Part shown: positions 1 to 9,386 of the stretch, one piece after another
How the letters are laid out: every line of letters begins with the position of its first letter
Numbering within the stretch: the stretch's first letter is position 1
From: Cognaticolwellia mytili
GTDB taxonomy: Bacteria > Pseudomonadota > Gammaproteobacteria > Enterobacterales > Alteromonadaceae
Direction of reading: 5' to 3'
Length of the DNA: 64,000 nt
NCBI RefSeq assembly: GCF_002104475.1
Contig: NZ_NBOF01000002.1
Coordinates: forward strand, 930,001-994,000
Program-made: the position numbers and the translations under genes
The notes under the pieces: model-generated
Database searches by the model: none
The model's input: the letters and a program-made list of their open reading frames with translations, nothing else
What the model was told of the DNA's origin: nothing

Positions 1-755
1 CTTTATTACATTCTGATAGAAAACCTTTTTTAACTAACAAATTACAACAGCTCAATGATATCGTTCCGAGAAGTTTACTTAAAGGGGCAAAATCAGCGGC
101 ATTAACCCCATTATCATTGGAGGGTAAATTATTCGGCAGCTTATTGTTTACTGATAAAGCGTCAGCTCGATTTCATAACAATTTAGGCACATTTCATTTA
201 GAGCAATTAGCAGTCAAAGTCAGCCTATGTTTGTCAAATGTACTAATCCGTGAACAACTTGAATATATGGCACATTATGACCGCCTAACTGGTGTTGCCA
301 ACCGGCGTTTAATGGAAGTATGCATTAATGAGGAGCTTATTCGTCAACGCCGATATGGCGTACCTTTTTCAGTGTTATTTATAGACTGTAATAAATTCAA
401 AGCCATTAACGATACCTATGGCCATGATTGTGGCGACAAAGTGTTAGCATACGTTGCTAGCCAATTACAGGAATTGGTTCGAGAAAATGACAAATGCTTC
501 CGATATGCTGGCGATGAATTTGTTGTAGTACTAGCAAGTCAAACTTTACCTGAAGCAGAACAGGCCAGCGAGCGTTTATGCAACTTTTTTGTCAATAACC
601 CTATGCCCTTTCAAAATATGCACTTGCCAATAACCGTTAGTTGTGGCGCCGCAGCAAGTAATGGCCAGCAAAGTATGGATGAAATATTAAAAGTTGCCGA
701 TCAAAAGCTATATGCTAATAAAAAAACACAAAATGGTATGGTCTTTAAACTATAA
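1..755 (+). CDS. GAF-GGDEF diguanylate cyclase, 5' truncated by window
   Basis: The reading frame is open from base 3 with no stop, so the gene starts upstream of the window; the TTG at 117 is not a convincing start. The visible N-terminal part resembles the end of a GAF sensor domain. It is followed by a GGDEF domain that makes cyclic-di-GMP from two GTP. The signature is AGDEF rather than GGDEF, a variant known in active cyclases. An RxxD (REND) lies five residues before it, matching the product-inhibition I-site. The HD-GYP gene follows after 78 bp on the same strand, so the two may be co-transcribed. The family call is firm; the signal sensed is unknown. Confidence 0.9.
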   Translation, partial: LLHSDRKPFLTNKLQQLNDIVPRSLLKGAKSAALTPLSLEGKLFGSLLFTDKASARFHNNLGTFHLEQLAVKVSLCLSNVLIREQLEYMAHYDRLTGVANRRLMEVCINEELIRQRRYGVPFSVLFIDCNKFKAINDTYGHDCGDKVLAYVASQLQELVRENDKCFRYAGDEFVVVLASQTLPEAEQASERLCNFFVNNPMPFQNMHLPITVSCGAAASNGQQSMDEILKVADQKLYANKKTQNGMVFKL

Positions 756-833
756 GCTATAGCATTAGTGATAAAAGGAGCTATATTCTCATTAGCCTAT
801 AGTAATTAATAGTAATAACTAAATAGACTAATT

Positions 834-2003
834 ATGATCATAGAAGTCAGTATCAGTGAATTAAAAACAGGCCACTTTGTTGTTGATATCGTTAAACAAC
901 AAGGCTGCTATAATTTAGCCCGTGCTGGTCACATAAAAAATAACGACACAATTAACGGACTAAAATTAAAGGGCGTTGAGTCAGTATTGGTTGATACCAC
1001 TAAAACGATTGACGAAGCCTTAAAAACACAACTCCCGGAAGCCATTCCAAAGCCTGGACCAGTCATACTTGAAGTCACTAAAGCTAAAAAGTTATTTAAC
1101 CATTCTAAAAAAATTCAACAGCAAGTATTCCTCGATGTTCAACAAAGCAGGTCGATCAATATTGCGCCAATTATTGATGTCACTAATAAAACTATCGATG
1201 CAATATTTAAAAACCCGGATGCTTTAAGTTGCATCATTAACATTCGTAACAAGAACGAGTATTTACTCGAACATTCGGTTTCCGTTTCTGTACTAATGAC
1301 TATCTTTGCACGCTTTTTAAAAATTGACCGCGTAACAATTCAACAACTTGCCATTGGTGCATTTTTACATGATGTTGGTAAAATAATGATCCCTGATAAT
1401 ATCCTTAATAAAACAGGAAAACTATCAGCAAATGAATACAAAGTAATGCAAAGTCACATAGATCATTCAATCAGAATAACTAAAGCAACACCCGGTATTT
1501 CAGCACTTAGTTTGGAGGTAGTTGCCTTACATCACGAACGTTCTGATGGCTCTGGCTATCCATTAAAGTTGACTCAAGATAACATTTCAAATTACGGCGG
1601 TATGATCGCTATATGTGATGTTTTTGACGCTCTCACCACTGATCGCTGTTATAAAGGCAGCTACAATCACATCAAAGCTTTTAGTATTTTGAGAAATTTA
1701 GCCCTACAAGGTAAATTGATGCCTAGGCTCGTTGACCTATTCATTAAATGTTTAGGGATTTATCCGGTAGGCACACTAGTTGAACTGAATTCACACCACT
1801 TGGCCATTGTTGAAAGTCGTAACCATGACGACCCAACTAACCCCAAAGTACGTTGCTTTTATAACATCCAAAAAAAACGCTATATTTTGGCTAAGGACAT
1901 TGATTTAGCAAAAGAGGCTGACTTTATTATTCGTAATGTAAAAGCTGATGACTTTGACTTAAATATGAATAGTATTATTGAATTCTTGTTGATGGAAGGG
2001 TAA
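834..2003 (+). CDS. HD-GYP cyclic-di-GMP phosphodiesterase
   Basis: The 389-residue protein has a DUF3391-like N-terminal region (about 1-110) and an HD-GYP domain. The metal-binding HD pair is at residues 179-180 (HDVGK). The second signature, HHERSDGSGYP, is at 233-243 with GYP intact, so it should hydrolyse cyclic-di-GMP to GMP. No membrane segment or signal peptide is visible, so it is probably cytoplasmic. It follows the GGDEF gene by 78 bp, placing a synthase and a hydrolase of the same messenger side by side. An 11-bp perfect inverted repeat lies just downstream. Confidence 0.92.
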   Translation: MIIEVSISELKTGHFVVDIVKQQGCYNLARAGHIKNNDTINGLKLKGVESVLVDTTKTIDEALKTQLPEAIPKPGPVILEVTKAKKLFNHSKKIQQQVFLDVQQSRSINIAPIIDVTNKTIDAIFKNPDALSCIINIRNKNEYLLEHSVSVSVLMTIFARFLKIDRVTIQQLAIGAFLHDVGKIMIPDNILNKTGKLSANEYKVMQSHIDHSIRITKATPGISALSLEVVALHHERSDGSGYPLKLTQDNISNYGGMIAICDVFDALTTDRCYKGSYNHIKAFSILRNLALQGKLMPRLVDLFIKCLGIYPVGTLVELNSHHLAIVESRNHDDPTNPKVRCFYNIQKKRYILAKDIDLAKEADFIIRNVKADDFDLNMNSIIEFLLMEG

Positions 2004-2030
2004 ATAAAAAACTGACGCCGAACCTCATGA

Positions 2031-2058
2031 GTTGTTAGCTACTTTCATAGCTAACAAC
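2031..2058. terminator. Inverted repeat between convergent genes
   Basis: GTTGTTAGCTA (2031-2041) pairs perfectly with TAGCTAACAAC (2048-2058) across a 6-nt loop. It lies between the convergent HD-GYP and M28 peptidase genes and probably terminates both. There is no long U tract on either side, so it may be a weak or factor-assisted terminator. Confidence 0.55.
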
Positions 2059-2070
2059 TATAAAGATCGA

Positions 2071-3480
2071 TTATTTTCTAAAATCTACTGCCGCTTGCGC
2101 TGCAAAATACGCATACATGGTATAAATTGCCGTATTGAACTTTAATGCTTCAGGCTCCACTTTATCCAGAGTGTCATTTTCTGTGTGATGATAATCAAAG
2201 TAATTTGAGCCATCAGGTGAAAAGTTAATACTTGGCATACCTAAGTTGCTTAAAGCACTCATATCAGATTGACCTTTAGCATTATTATCAGGTGAAAGCG
2301 AAACACCTAAAGGCGCTAAGTATTGTGCTAGCTCACGAATAGCATTTAATGACTGCGCGCCAACACCTGGTGTCATTTTGTAAATACGGCCAATACCAAA
2401 ATCCCACTCAGCACCAATGGCATGATTCACCATATCGTTTTTGTGCACTTTTACATATTCTTTTGCACCTAATAAGCCCACTTCTTCCGCCGCAAATAAA
2501 ATCACCGGAATAGTACGTTTAGGACGTTTAGGTAGTTGCCCAATATGATGCGCTGCTGCAACAACCATACCTATGCCTAGACCATCATCTAGTGCACCTG
2601 TGCCGACATCCCAACTATCAAGATGTGCACCTAAAGCAACAATTTCATTCGGTAATTCACTACCAGTAAATTCACCTATCACATTAGCCGTTTTTGCAAT
2701 AACTTCAGCATCAGTTTTAGCGGTCATTTTAAGGAACAAGCTTACAGGTTTACCGCGCTTCAATTGGTTCACTAGCAAGTCAGCATCTGGGTTTGATAAT
2801 GTTGCCGCTGGAATTTTTTTCACGCCATCTTTATAACGCATAACACCAGTATGTGCTGTGCGATTGTTATCGGTTCCTACAGAGCGCATAACCAAAGCAG
2901 AAGCGCCCTTTTGAGCAGCTACAACAGCACCAGTAACGCGTGTACCAACAGCTGGCCCATAGCCTTTGCCGTCAATATGACGCTCCATTTGATAAGAAAC
3001 AAAAGCAATTTTACCGTTAAGGCTATTGTCAGGTGCTGCCTTTAAATCAGCAAAGGTTTCAAAGTGTGCAACATTTGCTGTTAAGCCTTTTTCAGCAGTG
3101 CCAACGCTACCACCTAGTGCTAACACCACGACATCATGTGGGTATGGTGCAATAATTTTTGCTTTAGCATCACCACGTAGCCAGTAACTACCAGTAACTT
3201 CTTCTGTCCATACTTTATCAAAACCAAGGGCTTTCATTTTATCTACTGCCCAAACGATTGATTTTTTATCACCTTCAGAGCCCATCAAACGATGACCAAC
3301 TTCCGTGGTTAATGATTCAATTAGCTGATAAGACAAGTCTGACTGTAATGCCGTATTTTTTAACTCATTTAGTTGTGCTTGCTGCTCTGCATTTAATTGT
3401 TGTGCAGACACAAAAAAACTGCCTACACTCATACATAAAGCTAAGCAAGTGCTTGCAATAATTTTTGTTTTTGGGCTCAT
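2071..3480 (-). CDS. Exported M28-family zinc metallopeptidase with PA domain
   Basis: The 469-residue protein starts with a clear signal peptide (about 1-26, ending near VSAQ), so it is exported. A PA-like insert covers roughly 120-250, and a dizinc M28 aminopeptidase/carboxypeptidase Q-type domain follows. Likely metal ligands are H286 (GAHLDSW), D298 (GALDDG), E333 (AAEEVG), D360 and H432 (HHTEND), with E332 as the general base, so the active site looks complete. It probably trims peptides in the periplasm or outside the cell. It is monocistronic, with a bidirectional-type terminator upstream at 3637-3672 isolating it from the RND operon. Confidence 0.9.
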   Translation of the reverse strand: MSPKTKIIASTCLALCMSVGSFFVSAQQLNAEQQAQLNELKNTALQSDLSYQLIESLTTEVGHRLMGSEGDKKSIVWAVDKMKALGFDKVWTEEVTGSYWLRGDAKAKIIAPYPHDVVVLALGGSVGTAEKGLTANVAHFETFADLKAAPDNSLNGKIAFVSYQMERHIDGKGYGPAVGTRVTGAVVAAQKGASALVMRSVGTDNNRTAHTGVMRYKDGVKKIPAATLSNPDADLLVNQLKRGKPVSLFLKMTAKTDAEVIAKTANVIGEFTGSELPNEIVALGAHLDSWDVGTGALDDGLGIGMVVAAAHHIGQLPKRPKRTIPVILFAAEEVGLLGAKEYVKVHKNDMVNHAIGAEWDFGIGRIYKMTPGVGAQSLNAIRELAQYLAPLGVSLSPDNNAKGQSDMSALSNLGMPSINFSPDGSNYFDYHHTENDTLDKVEPEALKFNTAIYTMYAYFAAQAAVDFRK

Positions 3481-3636
3481 GTTTTCCCTTAAGTTTATTT
3501 TTTAACTATTTACATTCTAATTACGCCTAAGTATCTATAAAAGCGTAATAACTTGCAATCAGTTCCCGTTATTGTGAAAAGATTATTTGGACAATACATT
3601 CAGTAATCGTAAAGAAAGAATGCCTAAATCAATGTT

Positions 3637-3672
3637 AAAAAAGCCCGGTGCACTTCAGCTACGGGCTTTTTT
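3637..3672 (-). terminator. Rho-independent terminator of RND operon
   Basis: AAAAAAGCCCG (3637-3647) pairs with CGGGCTTTTTT (3662-3672) around a 14-nt loop. The minus-strand transcript from the efflux operon ends here, giving a GC stem followed by a U run. Confidence 0.85.
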
Positions 3673-3715
3673 ATTTAACAACCATAGAACAGTTAAGCTA
3701 TGGCCCATTAAGCCA

Positions 3716-6700
3716 TTACGCCGCAGGATCACCAGTTTTTAAATCAATAGAGTCAGCTTGCTTGGTGGTTTGTTTTTTAGCTTTACGCAAATCACGTAAA
3801 GCTAATAACGAAGGCGTTAAAATCAATGTTAGTACGGTCGCAAACGCTAAACCTCCGGCAATTGCAGTTGCTAGTTGATTCCACCATTGTGTTGATGGTG
3901 CGCCAAAAACAGCCGTACGATTAAAGAAATCTAAATTAACCTGTAACACCATAGGTAACAAACCTAAAATTGTCGTCACTGTCGTTAACATCACAGGCCT
4001 TAAACGTTGAGCACCAGTTCTTAAAATGGCATCAACCACAGCATAACCTTCTCGGCGTAAAACATTATAGGTATCAATCAGCACAATATTGTTATTTACC
4101 ACAATACCGGCCAGAGAAATAACACCGATTCCCCCCATAACAATACCAAATGGTTTTTGTACTAAAAACAAGGCTAAGAACACGCCGACCGTTGAAAAGA
4201 TAACGGCACTAAGGATTAAAAATGCTTGATAGAAACTATTAAATTGGGTGACAAGAATAATCGCCATAACAAACAGCGCAATACCAAAAGCCTTCACTAA
4301 AAAATCTTCTGATTCTTGCTGGTCTTCATTTTGACCTTTAATGGCGATTTCAACTGATGGATCAATTCCTAGTTCAGGAAACTGGGCTTGTAATAAAGGT
4401 AACTCTTTAACTAGCTGTGCGCCAGGCACTAAGTTTGCTTTGATACTAACAACACGCTTACCATCCATGCGACGAATACTATCGATTTTCGGTGCAGCAC
4501 TACGCTCAACAAAACTGCTAACAGGTACTAAACCTGCTGAGGTTTTTAAGCGCAAAGTATCTAAACGTGAAATATTACGTTTATCCTCAGGAAAGCGCAC
4601 ACGAATATCTAGTTCGTCATCAACATCATCTGGACGATATTCACCAAGCTTTAAGCCGTTAGTGACCATTTGCACCGTTGAGCCGACAAGTGCAGCATCA
4701 GCGCCGTAGGTAGCCGCCAAACTGCGATCTATTTTCAGCTGCCATTCAATACCCGGTTTAGCACCTGAGTCTTCAATATCAGTAAACTGGCTATGATTAT
4801 GCAGTGCATTACTAATGATACGTGCAGATTCATTAAGCTTTTCTGGGAAGCGAGAACTCAACTCAATAACTAAATCTTTACCGTTTTGCGGTCCATCTTC
4901 ATTTTTTCTTACTTCAATTTCAACGCCAGCTAAGTCATCGGTACGCGTTCTTATTTCTGCAACAACCTCGTCAGCAGAGCGTCTAAATTGCCAGTTAGTG
5001 AAATTAACTTGGAAGGTACCAATTTGATCATTACCACCGGTGCGGGTATAAAGTGTTTTGATTTCAGGTAAGTCTAAAATTCGGTCCTCAATGGCAACCA
5101 TGATTTCATCTTTTTCTTTAATCGATAAATCACCATGCGAGCGCACCACCATTGTTGCGCTTGAAGGTTCGATCTCTGGAAAGAATATTGCGCCTAATCC
5201 TGAAGAACCATACAAAAATATAACAAAGACTGACATTGCTAAAGTGCCGCCAAGTATTTTCCAAGGGTGGTTAATCGCGCTTTTCAATACTCTGACATAT
5301 TTGCCAGTAAACCCCATCAACTGGGTTAAATCACCTTTTTCAGCCTGCTCAATTTGCGCCTGTTCTTTAACGCTTATTTTTCGCGACTTACCAATAACGC
5401 TACCAATAGTAGGTACAAATACCAACGCCATTGCTAAAGACGCTGTTAATACCGCAATTAAGGTAATTGGCAAGTACTTCATAAATTCGCCCATAATGCC
5501 CGGCCAAAACATCAGTGGCGCAAATGCAGCCAATGTTGTTGCGGTTGAGGCAATAATAGGCCAAGCCATGCGCCTAGCAGCTAAACCATAAGCTTGACGC
5601 TTAGATTTACCCTCATTAAGTTCTCGGTCTGCAAATTCAGTAACAACAATCGCACCATCAACCAACATACCGACAGCCATGATCAAACCAAATAGCACAA
5701 CGATATTGACCGTTAAACCAGCAATGGCCAGTACTAAAATACCAGTTAAAAATGCCCCAGGAATAGCTAAACCAACTAACAATGCAGTGCGTGAACCTAA
5801 GGTGGCAATGATAACAATAACAACCAATAACACCGCTGAAAGCACATTGTTTTGCAGGTCATTTAGGGTGTCTTGAACATCCACAGATTGATCACCAACA
5901 TAGTCAACAAACACTTGATTAGGCCAGCGCTGACGTTCAATTTCAATTAACGCTTTTACTTTTGCTACCGTGTTAATAATATTTTCACCTGAACGCTTTT
6001 TAACTTCAATGGCAACTGAGCGCTCGCCATTTAAGCGTGCAAATGAACTTGGATCTTTATAAGCTCTTCGAACCGTTGAAACGTCTTGGAAGGTAATAAC
6101 TTTATCGCCATCAACTTTAATCGGTAACTCTAATAAGTCTTGTATAGTTTCAAATACTGACGGTACTTTAATTGCAAAGCGACCTTTACCTGTATCCATA
6201 GTTCCTGCGGGTACTAAGCGGTTATTACGCTCAACTAAGTTGTAAATATCATTTTGATCTAAGCCGTAACTCTCCATCAATAATGGATCAACAATGATTT
6301 CCACCATGTCTTCACGGTTACCGCCGATATCAACTTCTAAAACTTCTTGTAAGGCTTCAATTTTATCTTTGACATCACGAGCGATAGTGATTAAACCACG
6401 CTCGGTTACCGCACCCGATAAAATAACCGTAATAGCAGGGTTTTGATTCGCCATGGTAACTTCATGTACTTCAGGCTCTTCTGATTCAGACGGCAATTTT
6501 GCTTTCGCTAATGTAACTTTATCGCGCACATCTGCTAAAGCTTCTTTCGGGTCTAAACCAGCAATAAACTCGAGATTAATAGAGGCATGACCTTCACTTG
6601 CCGTTGCTGACATTTCTTTAATACCAGCAATAGATTTTAACTCTTTCTCCATCGGACGAATCAGCATACGCTCAGCATCTTCTGGCGAAATGCCGTCATG

Positions 6701-6853
6701 AACGATAGATACGTAGATATTAGGAATGGTTATATCTGGGTTAGACTCTTTAGCGATATTGGCATAGGTAATTGCGCCAGAAATCAGTAAAAGTATAAAT
6801 ATCATTAACACCGAACGCGTTCGAGTTAATGCTGCATCAATTAATGTAAGCAT
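3716..6853 (-). CDS. RND efflux transporter, inner-membrane permease subunit
   Basis: At 1045 residues this has the usual size of a proton-driven AcrB/MexB-type (HAE-1) trimeric pump. TM1 is near residues 13-33, large periplasmic loops follow TM1 and TM7, and there is a C-terminal TM block. In TM4 the usual VDDAIVV reads LVDGAIVV (D399, G400), and the TM10 position normally holding lysine reads VVNNN (about 918-922). The proton-relay set of AcrB (D407, D408, K940) is therefore only partly kept, which points to another RND branch. The adaptor gene lies 12 bp upstream. No outer-membrane factor gene is nearby, so it probably borrows a TolC-type channel. Confidence 0.92.
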   Translation of the reverse strand: MLTLIDAALTRTRSVLMIFILLLISGAITYANIAKESNPDITIPNIYVSIVHDGISPEDAERMLIRPMEKELKSIAGIKEMSATASEGHASINLEFIAGLDPKEALADVRDKVTLAKAKLPSESEEPEVHEVTMANQNPAITVILSGAVTERGLITIARDVKDKIEALQEVLEVDIGGNREDMVEIIVDPLLMESYGLDQNDIYNLVERNNRLVPAGTMDTGKGRFAIKVPSVFETIQDLLELPIKVDGDKVITFQDVSTVRRAYKDPSSFARLNGERSVAIEVKKRSGENIINTVAKVKALIEIERQRWPNQVFVDYVGDQSVDVQDTLNDLQNNVLSAVLLVVIVIIATLGSRTALLVGLAIPGAFLTGILVLAIAGLTVNIVVLFGLIMAVGMLVDGAIVVTEFADRELNEGKSKRQAYGLAARRMAWPIIASTATTLAAFAPLMFWPGIMGEFMKYLPITLIAVLTASLAMALVFVPTIGSVIGKSRKISVKEQAQIEQAEKGDLTQLMGFTGKYVRVLKSAINHPWKILGGTLAMSVFVIFLYGSSGLGAIFFPEIEPSSATMVVRSHGDLSIKEKDEIMVAIEDRILDLPEIKTLYTRTGGNDQIGTFQVNFTNWQFRRSADEVVAEIRTRTDDLAGVEIEVRKNEDGPQNGKDLVIELSSRFPEKLNESARIISNALHNHSQFTDIEDSGAKPGIEWQLKIDRSLAATYGADAALVGSTVQMVTNGLKLGEYRPDDVDDELDIRVRFPEDKRNISRLDTLRLKTSAGLVPVSSFVERSAAPKIDSIRRMDGKRVVSIKANLVPGAQLVKELPLLQAQFPELGIDPSVEIAIKGQNEDQQESEDFLVKAFGIALFVMAIILVTQFNSFYQAFLILSAVIFSTVGVFLALFLVQKPFGIVMGGIGVISLAGIVVNNNIVLIDTYNVLRREGYAVVDAILRTGAQRLRPVMLTTVTTILGLLPMVLQVNLDFFNRTAVFGAPSTQWWNQLATAIAGGLAFATVLTLILTPSLLALRDLRKAKKQTTKQADSIDLKTGDPAA

Positions 6854-6865
6854 GATTCCCTCGCC

Positions 6866-7987
6866 TTATTCGCTTTTGCTAGCAAGTGCTGCATTAACAT
6901 TCGATGCTTTAGAGAAAATAGCTTCTACTTTATCGCCCGCTCTAACAAAGCCTTGGCCTAGGGTAATAATATCGGTTTGCTGACCTAAGCCTGATAACCA
7001 AATGCCATCTTTTTCACTTTTGATGATATTAATAGCAGTAAATTTCACATGGCTATCTTCAACCGTTTTAACGCCAATATTACCTTGTTCATCTAATGCT
7101 AATAATGCCGGAGAAACTTTAATAGCAGGTATTTCATCCAAGCTAATATTAACTTCACTACTTAAACCGGCCAGTAAGTCACTGTCATTATTAGCAATAG
7201 CAATCTCAATTTTAAAAGTATTGGTGGCATCATCAGCAACACTGGCAATGTAACGCACTTGTCCAGCCAAGTTTTCATGACTGAGTAATCGAATTTTTGC
7301 CTTTTGGCCAACAACAAGCTGGCCAATGTTGTTTTCACTTACATGCGCTCGTACGATAAGCGGGTCTAAATCAGCAATCATGGCAATGTCATCACCGCTT
7401 TGTACGTAGTCACCTTGCTCAACATAACGCGTATTTAATACACCATCAAAAGGCGCTCGAATTACCGTGTTGGCAATATCAATATTAAGTCGTTTAATTT
7501 GCGCTTGAACGGCTGCTAGATTTGCAGCTGCACTACTCACCTGCACTTTTCCTTGGTAGCCATCAGCACTTAACTTTAGAACACCTTGGTGTTCTATTTC
7601 GCGTTGAGTTAATAATGCTTTTGCTTGAGCTAATTGAGACTCTAAGTCATTAATTTCAAGCTTTACAATAACTTGACCTTTTTCAACTTTAGCACCACGT
7701 TTAGCCAGTACTTGTTCAATTTTCCCGGAGATTTCTGCTTTAAGCGTGGTTACGCGATCAGGCTCTGTTCGACCATATAATGCCACCGTGTCACTAATAA
7801 TTTTGGCATACATAGTTTCTACTTTAACTTTTGGCACAATAACACTATGTTCACTTTTCTCATTAGGAATTTCTTGTGCTTGCATCAAGCCCGAGGCCAT
7901 CCACAGCATTAATAATAGTGTAATAATAATCGCAATAATGTAAGGGCGTTCAGCGAACCATTGTCGACGTTGACTTGCGGTACTCAT
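6866..7987 (-). CDS. RND efflux periplasmic adaptor (HlyD/AcrA family)
   Basis: This membrane-fusion protein links the inner-membrane pump at 3716-6853 to an outer-membrane channel. I choose the ATG at 7987 (373 residues) because TAGGAAG lies at the right distance upstream; a longer reading from 8053 adds 22 residues with no ribosome site. One N-terminal membrane anchor (about 15-35 from this start) is followed by a biotinyl-lipoyl-like hairpin, a short coiled coil and beta-barrel domains. The key segments include IRAPFDGVLNTRYVEQGDYV, typical of RND adaptors. The substrate cannot be read from the sequence. Confidence 0.9.
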   Translation of the reverse strand: MSTASQRRQWFAERPYIIAIIITLLLMLWMASGLMQAQEIPNEKSEHSVIVPKVKVETMYAKIISDTVALYGRTEPDRVTTLKAEISGKIEQVLAKRGAKVEKGQVIVKLEINDLESQLAQAKALLTQREIEHQGVLKLSADGYQGKVQVSSAAANLAAVQAQIKRLNIDIANTVIRAPFDGVLNTRYVEQGDYVQSGDDIAMIADLDPLIVRAHVSENNIGQLVVGQKAKIRLLSHENLAGQVRYIASVADDATNTFKIEIAIANNDSDLLAGLSSEVNISLDEIPAIKVSPALLALDEQGNIGVKTVEDSHVKFTAINIIKSEKDGIWLSGLGQQTDIITLGQGFVRAGDKVEAIFSKASNVNAALASKSE

Positions 7988-8049
7988 AATTCTTCCTAAA
8001 TATTTAAAAAATGACATTTGGTTGACCATATTGCTAATAATGATACAGG

Positions 8050-8079
8050 GCAAAGCTTAAGCATTCTGTTTAGCTTTGC
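8050..8079. repeat. Inverted repeat upstream of efflux operon
   Basis: GCAAAGCT (8050-8057) and AGCTTTGC (8072-8079) form an 8-bp stem across a 14-nt loop in the gap between the hydrolase gene and the adaptor gene. There is no U run, so it may be a weak terminator, attenuator or regulator site. Confidence 0.4.
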
Positions 8080-8121
8080 AACAAAACGTAAACATCACGA
8101 AGCATTTCTACACTTCATTTA

Positions 8122-9252
8122 TTATTGCACTTTGGTAATTAAATTAGACAGCTCTTCAGTTTCTGTCGACATTACTTCTCGCCACCAGGCTTTTGTTGGT
8201 ATTGGCTGAGCAAGGTTAACCTCCTCACCAAAAGTAGGCGTTAGCAGTGATACTCCTTGTTGCTTTGCTAAAGTAACGATACGCTCAAACGGTTCAAACC
8301 AATCATGCAGTGCTAGATCAAAAGTGCCGTTGTGCACGGGAATCATAAATTCACCCTTAACATCCAGATGTGCTTGCAAACTTTCTTCTGGTGTCATGTG
8401 TATTTCACGCCATAGTGAATTATATGCACCAGTTTCTATCATCGTAAAATTAAATGGACCATAACGCTCACCTATTTCTTTAAAGCCAGAAAAATAACCA
8501 CCATCGCCACTATAAAAAAGTTTAATTTCTTTATATTCAATAACCCAACTAGCCCACAATGTTTCATCTTTATCAAACAGTCCTCGACCGGAAAAGTGTT
8601 GTGCCGGCGTTGCGGTGATAGTTAGCTCTGAAAGTTGTTTGCTTTGCCACCAATCTAGTTCAGTAATTTTATCATCTGCGATACCCCAATCTCGTAAGTA
8701 GTTGCCTACTTTTAATGGCGTAACGAACTGCTCGACTTTATCAGCAAGTGCTAAAATAGAGGCTTTGTCTAAATGATCATAATGATCATGACTAATAATA
8801 ACTGCTTTTACATTGGGTAGTTCTGCAATACTAATTGGTGGCTGGTGAAAACGCTTTGGTCCGGCCCATTGTACTGGCGACGCTCGGTCACTAAATACCG
8901 GATCAATTAATATAAAATCACTGGCTAACTTTAGCAGCAATGTCGAATGACCTAGACGATAAAGTGCATCATGCTTTTCACTGAGCAGGTTTTCTTTAGT
9001 TAATTGTTTAAGAGGTATAGTTTTTGTTGGCGTAGGAGCGGCTCTATCAGTTTGCCAATAAGCTTTTGCTATTTTCCAAACACTGCTTAGCGAACTTTGG
9101 TAGTTAATTTCACTATTTTGAAATTTCCCTTCTTGCTCGTTACTCACATTACTTTCACTACTATTCGCTAATGTTGTACTTGCCATCACAACGCCTCCAA
9201 AAATTATTGCTAAAACCCATTTATTGAAAATCAGTTTATTAAATTTATTCAT
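8122..9252 (-). CDS. Metallo-beta-lactamase-fold hydrolase (NAPE-PLD/UlaG-like)
   Basis: The 376-residue protein begins with a hydrophobic signal segment (about 10-30), so it is probably exported or membrane-anchored. The HxHxDH zinc motif is SHDHYDH at residues 154-160. Further likely ligands lie in AQHFSGRG, YSGDGGY and PVHNGTFDLALHDW. The start LGHSTLLLK and the GPKRF segment resemble N-acyl-phosphatidylethanolamine phospholipase D-type enzymes, but the substrate is not known. It is divergent from a TetR gene, with two operator-like repeats in between, which suggests TetR control. The efflux operon follows on the same strand. Confidence 0.85.
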   Translation of the reverse strand: MNKFNKLIFNKWVLAIIFGGVVMASTTLANSSESNVSNEQEGKFQNSEINYQSSLSSVWKIAKAYWQTDRAAPTPTKTIPLKQLTKENLLSEKHDALYRLGHSTLLLKLASDFILIDPVFSDRASPVQWAGPKRFHQPPISIAELPNVKAVIISHDHYDHLDKASILALADKVEQFVTPLKVGNYLRDWGIADDKITELDWWQSKQLSELTITATPAQHFSGRGLFDKDETLWASWVIEYKEIKLFYSGDGGYFSGFKEIGERYGPFNFTMIETGAYNSLWREIHMTPEESLQAHLDVKGEFMIPVHNGTFDLALHDWFEPFERIVTLAKQQGVSLLTPTFGEEVNLAQPIPTKAWWREVMSTETEELSNLITKVQ

Positions 9253-9296
9253 CTAAATTTTCACCACATCACATGCGCTTTAAATAACGCAAAAAG

Positions 9297-9317
9297 TAAA
9301 CTACACGGTGCAGTTTA
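9297..9317. promoter_or_regulatory. Candidate TetR operator O1 (21-bp palindrome)
   Basis: TAAACTACAC and GTGCAGTTTA flank a central G, giving a near-perfect 21-bp palindrome with one mismatched pair. It sits midway between the divergent hydrolase and TetR genes, as expected for a TetR-family operator. Confidence 0.6.
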
Positions 9318-9328
9318 AAATATAACAA

Positions 9329-9356
9329 TTGAAAAGTAAACTACTCAGTGTAAAAT
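9329..9356 (+). promoter_or_regulatory. Sigma-70-type promoter of TetR gene with operator-like spacer
   Basis: TTGAAA (9329-9334) and TAAAAT (9351-9356) are separated by 16 nt. The spacer holds a second copy of the O1 left arm (AAAAGTAAACTAC at 9332-9344; the first is at 9292-9304). Bound repressor would block the polymerase directly, giving autoregulation. Confidence 0.55.
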
Positions 9357-9386
9357 AGAGTTATTCCCACTTGATTTTTGAGTTTT

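Noticed and set aside
117-755. A complete 212-residue GGDEF protein starting at TTG 117
   Set aside because: The frame is open to the window edge and the upstream residues continue a GAF-like domain, so the gene is truncated rather than short.
5058-5591. A 177-residue plus-strand ORF
   Set aside because: It is antisense to the RND permease and shows no domain features.
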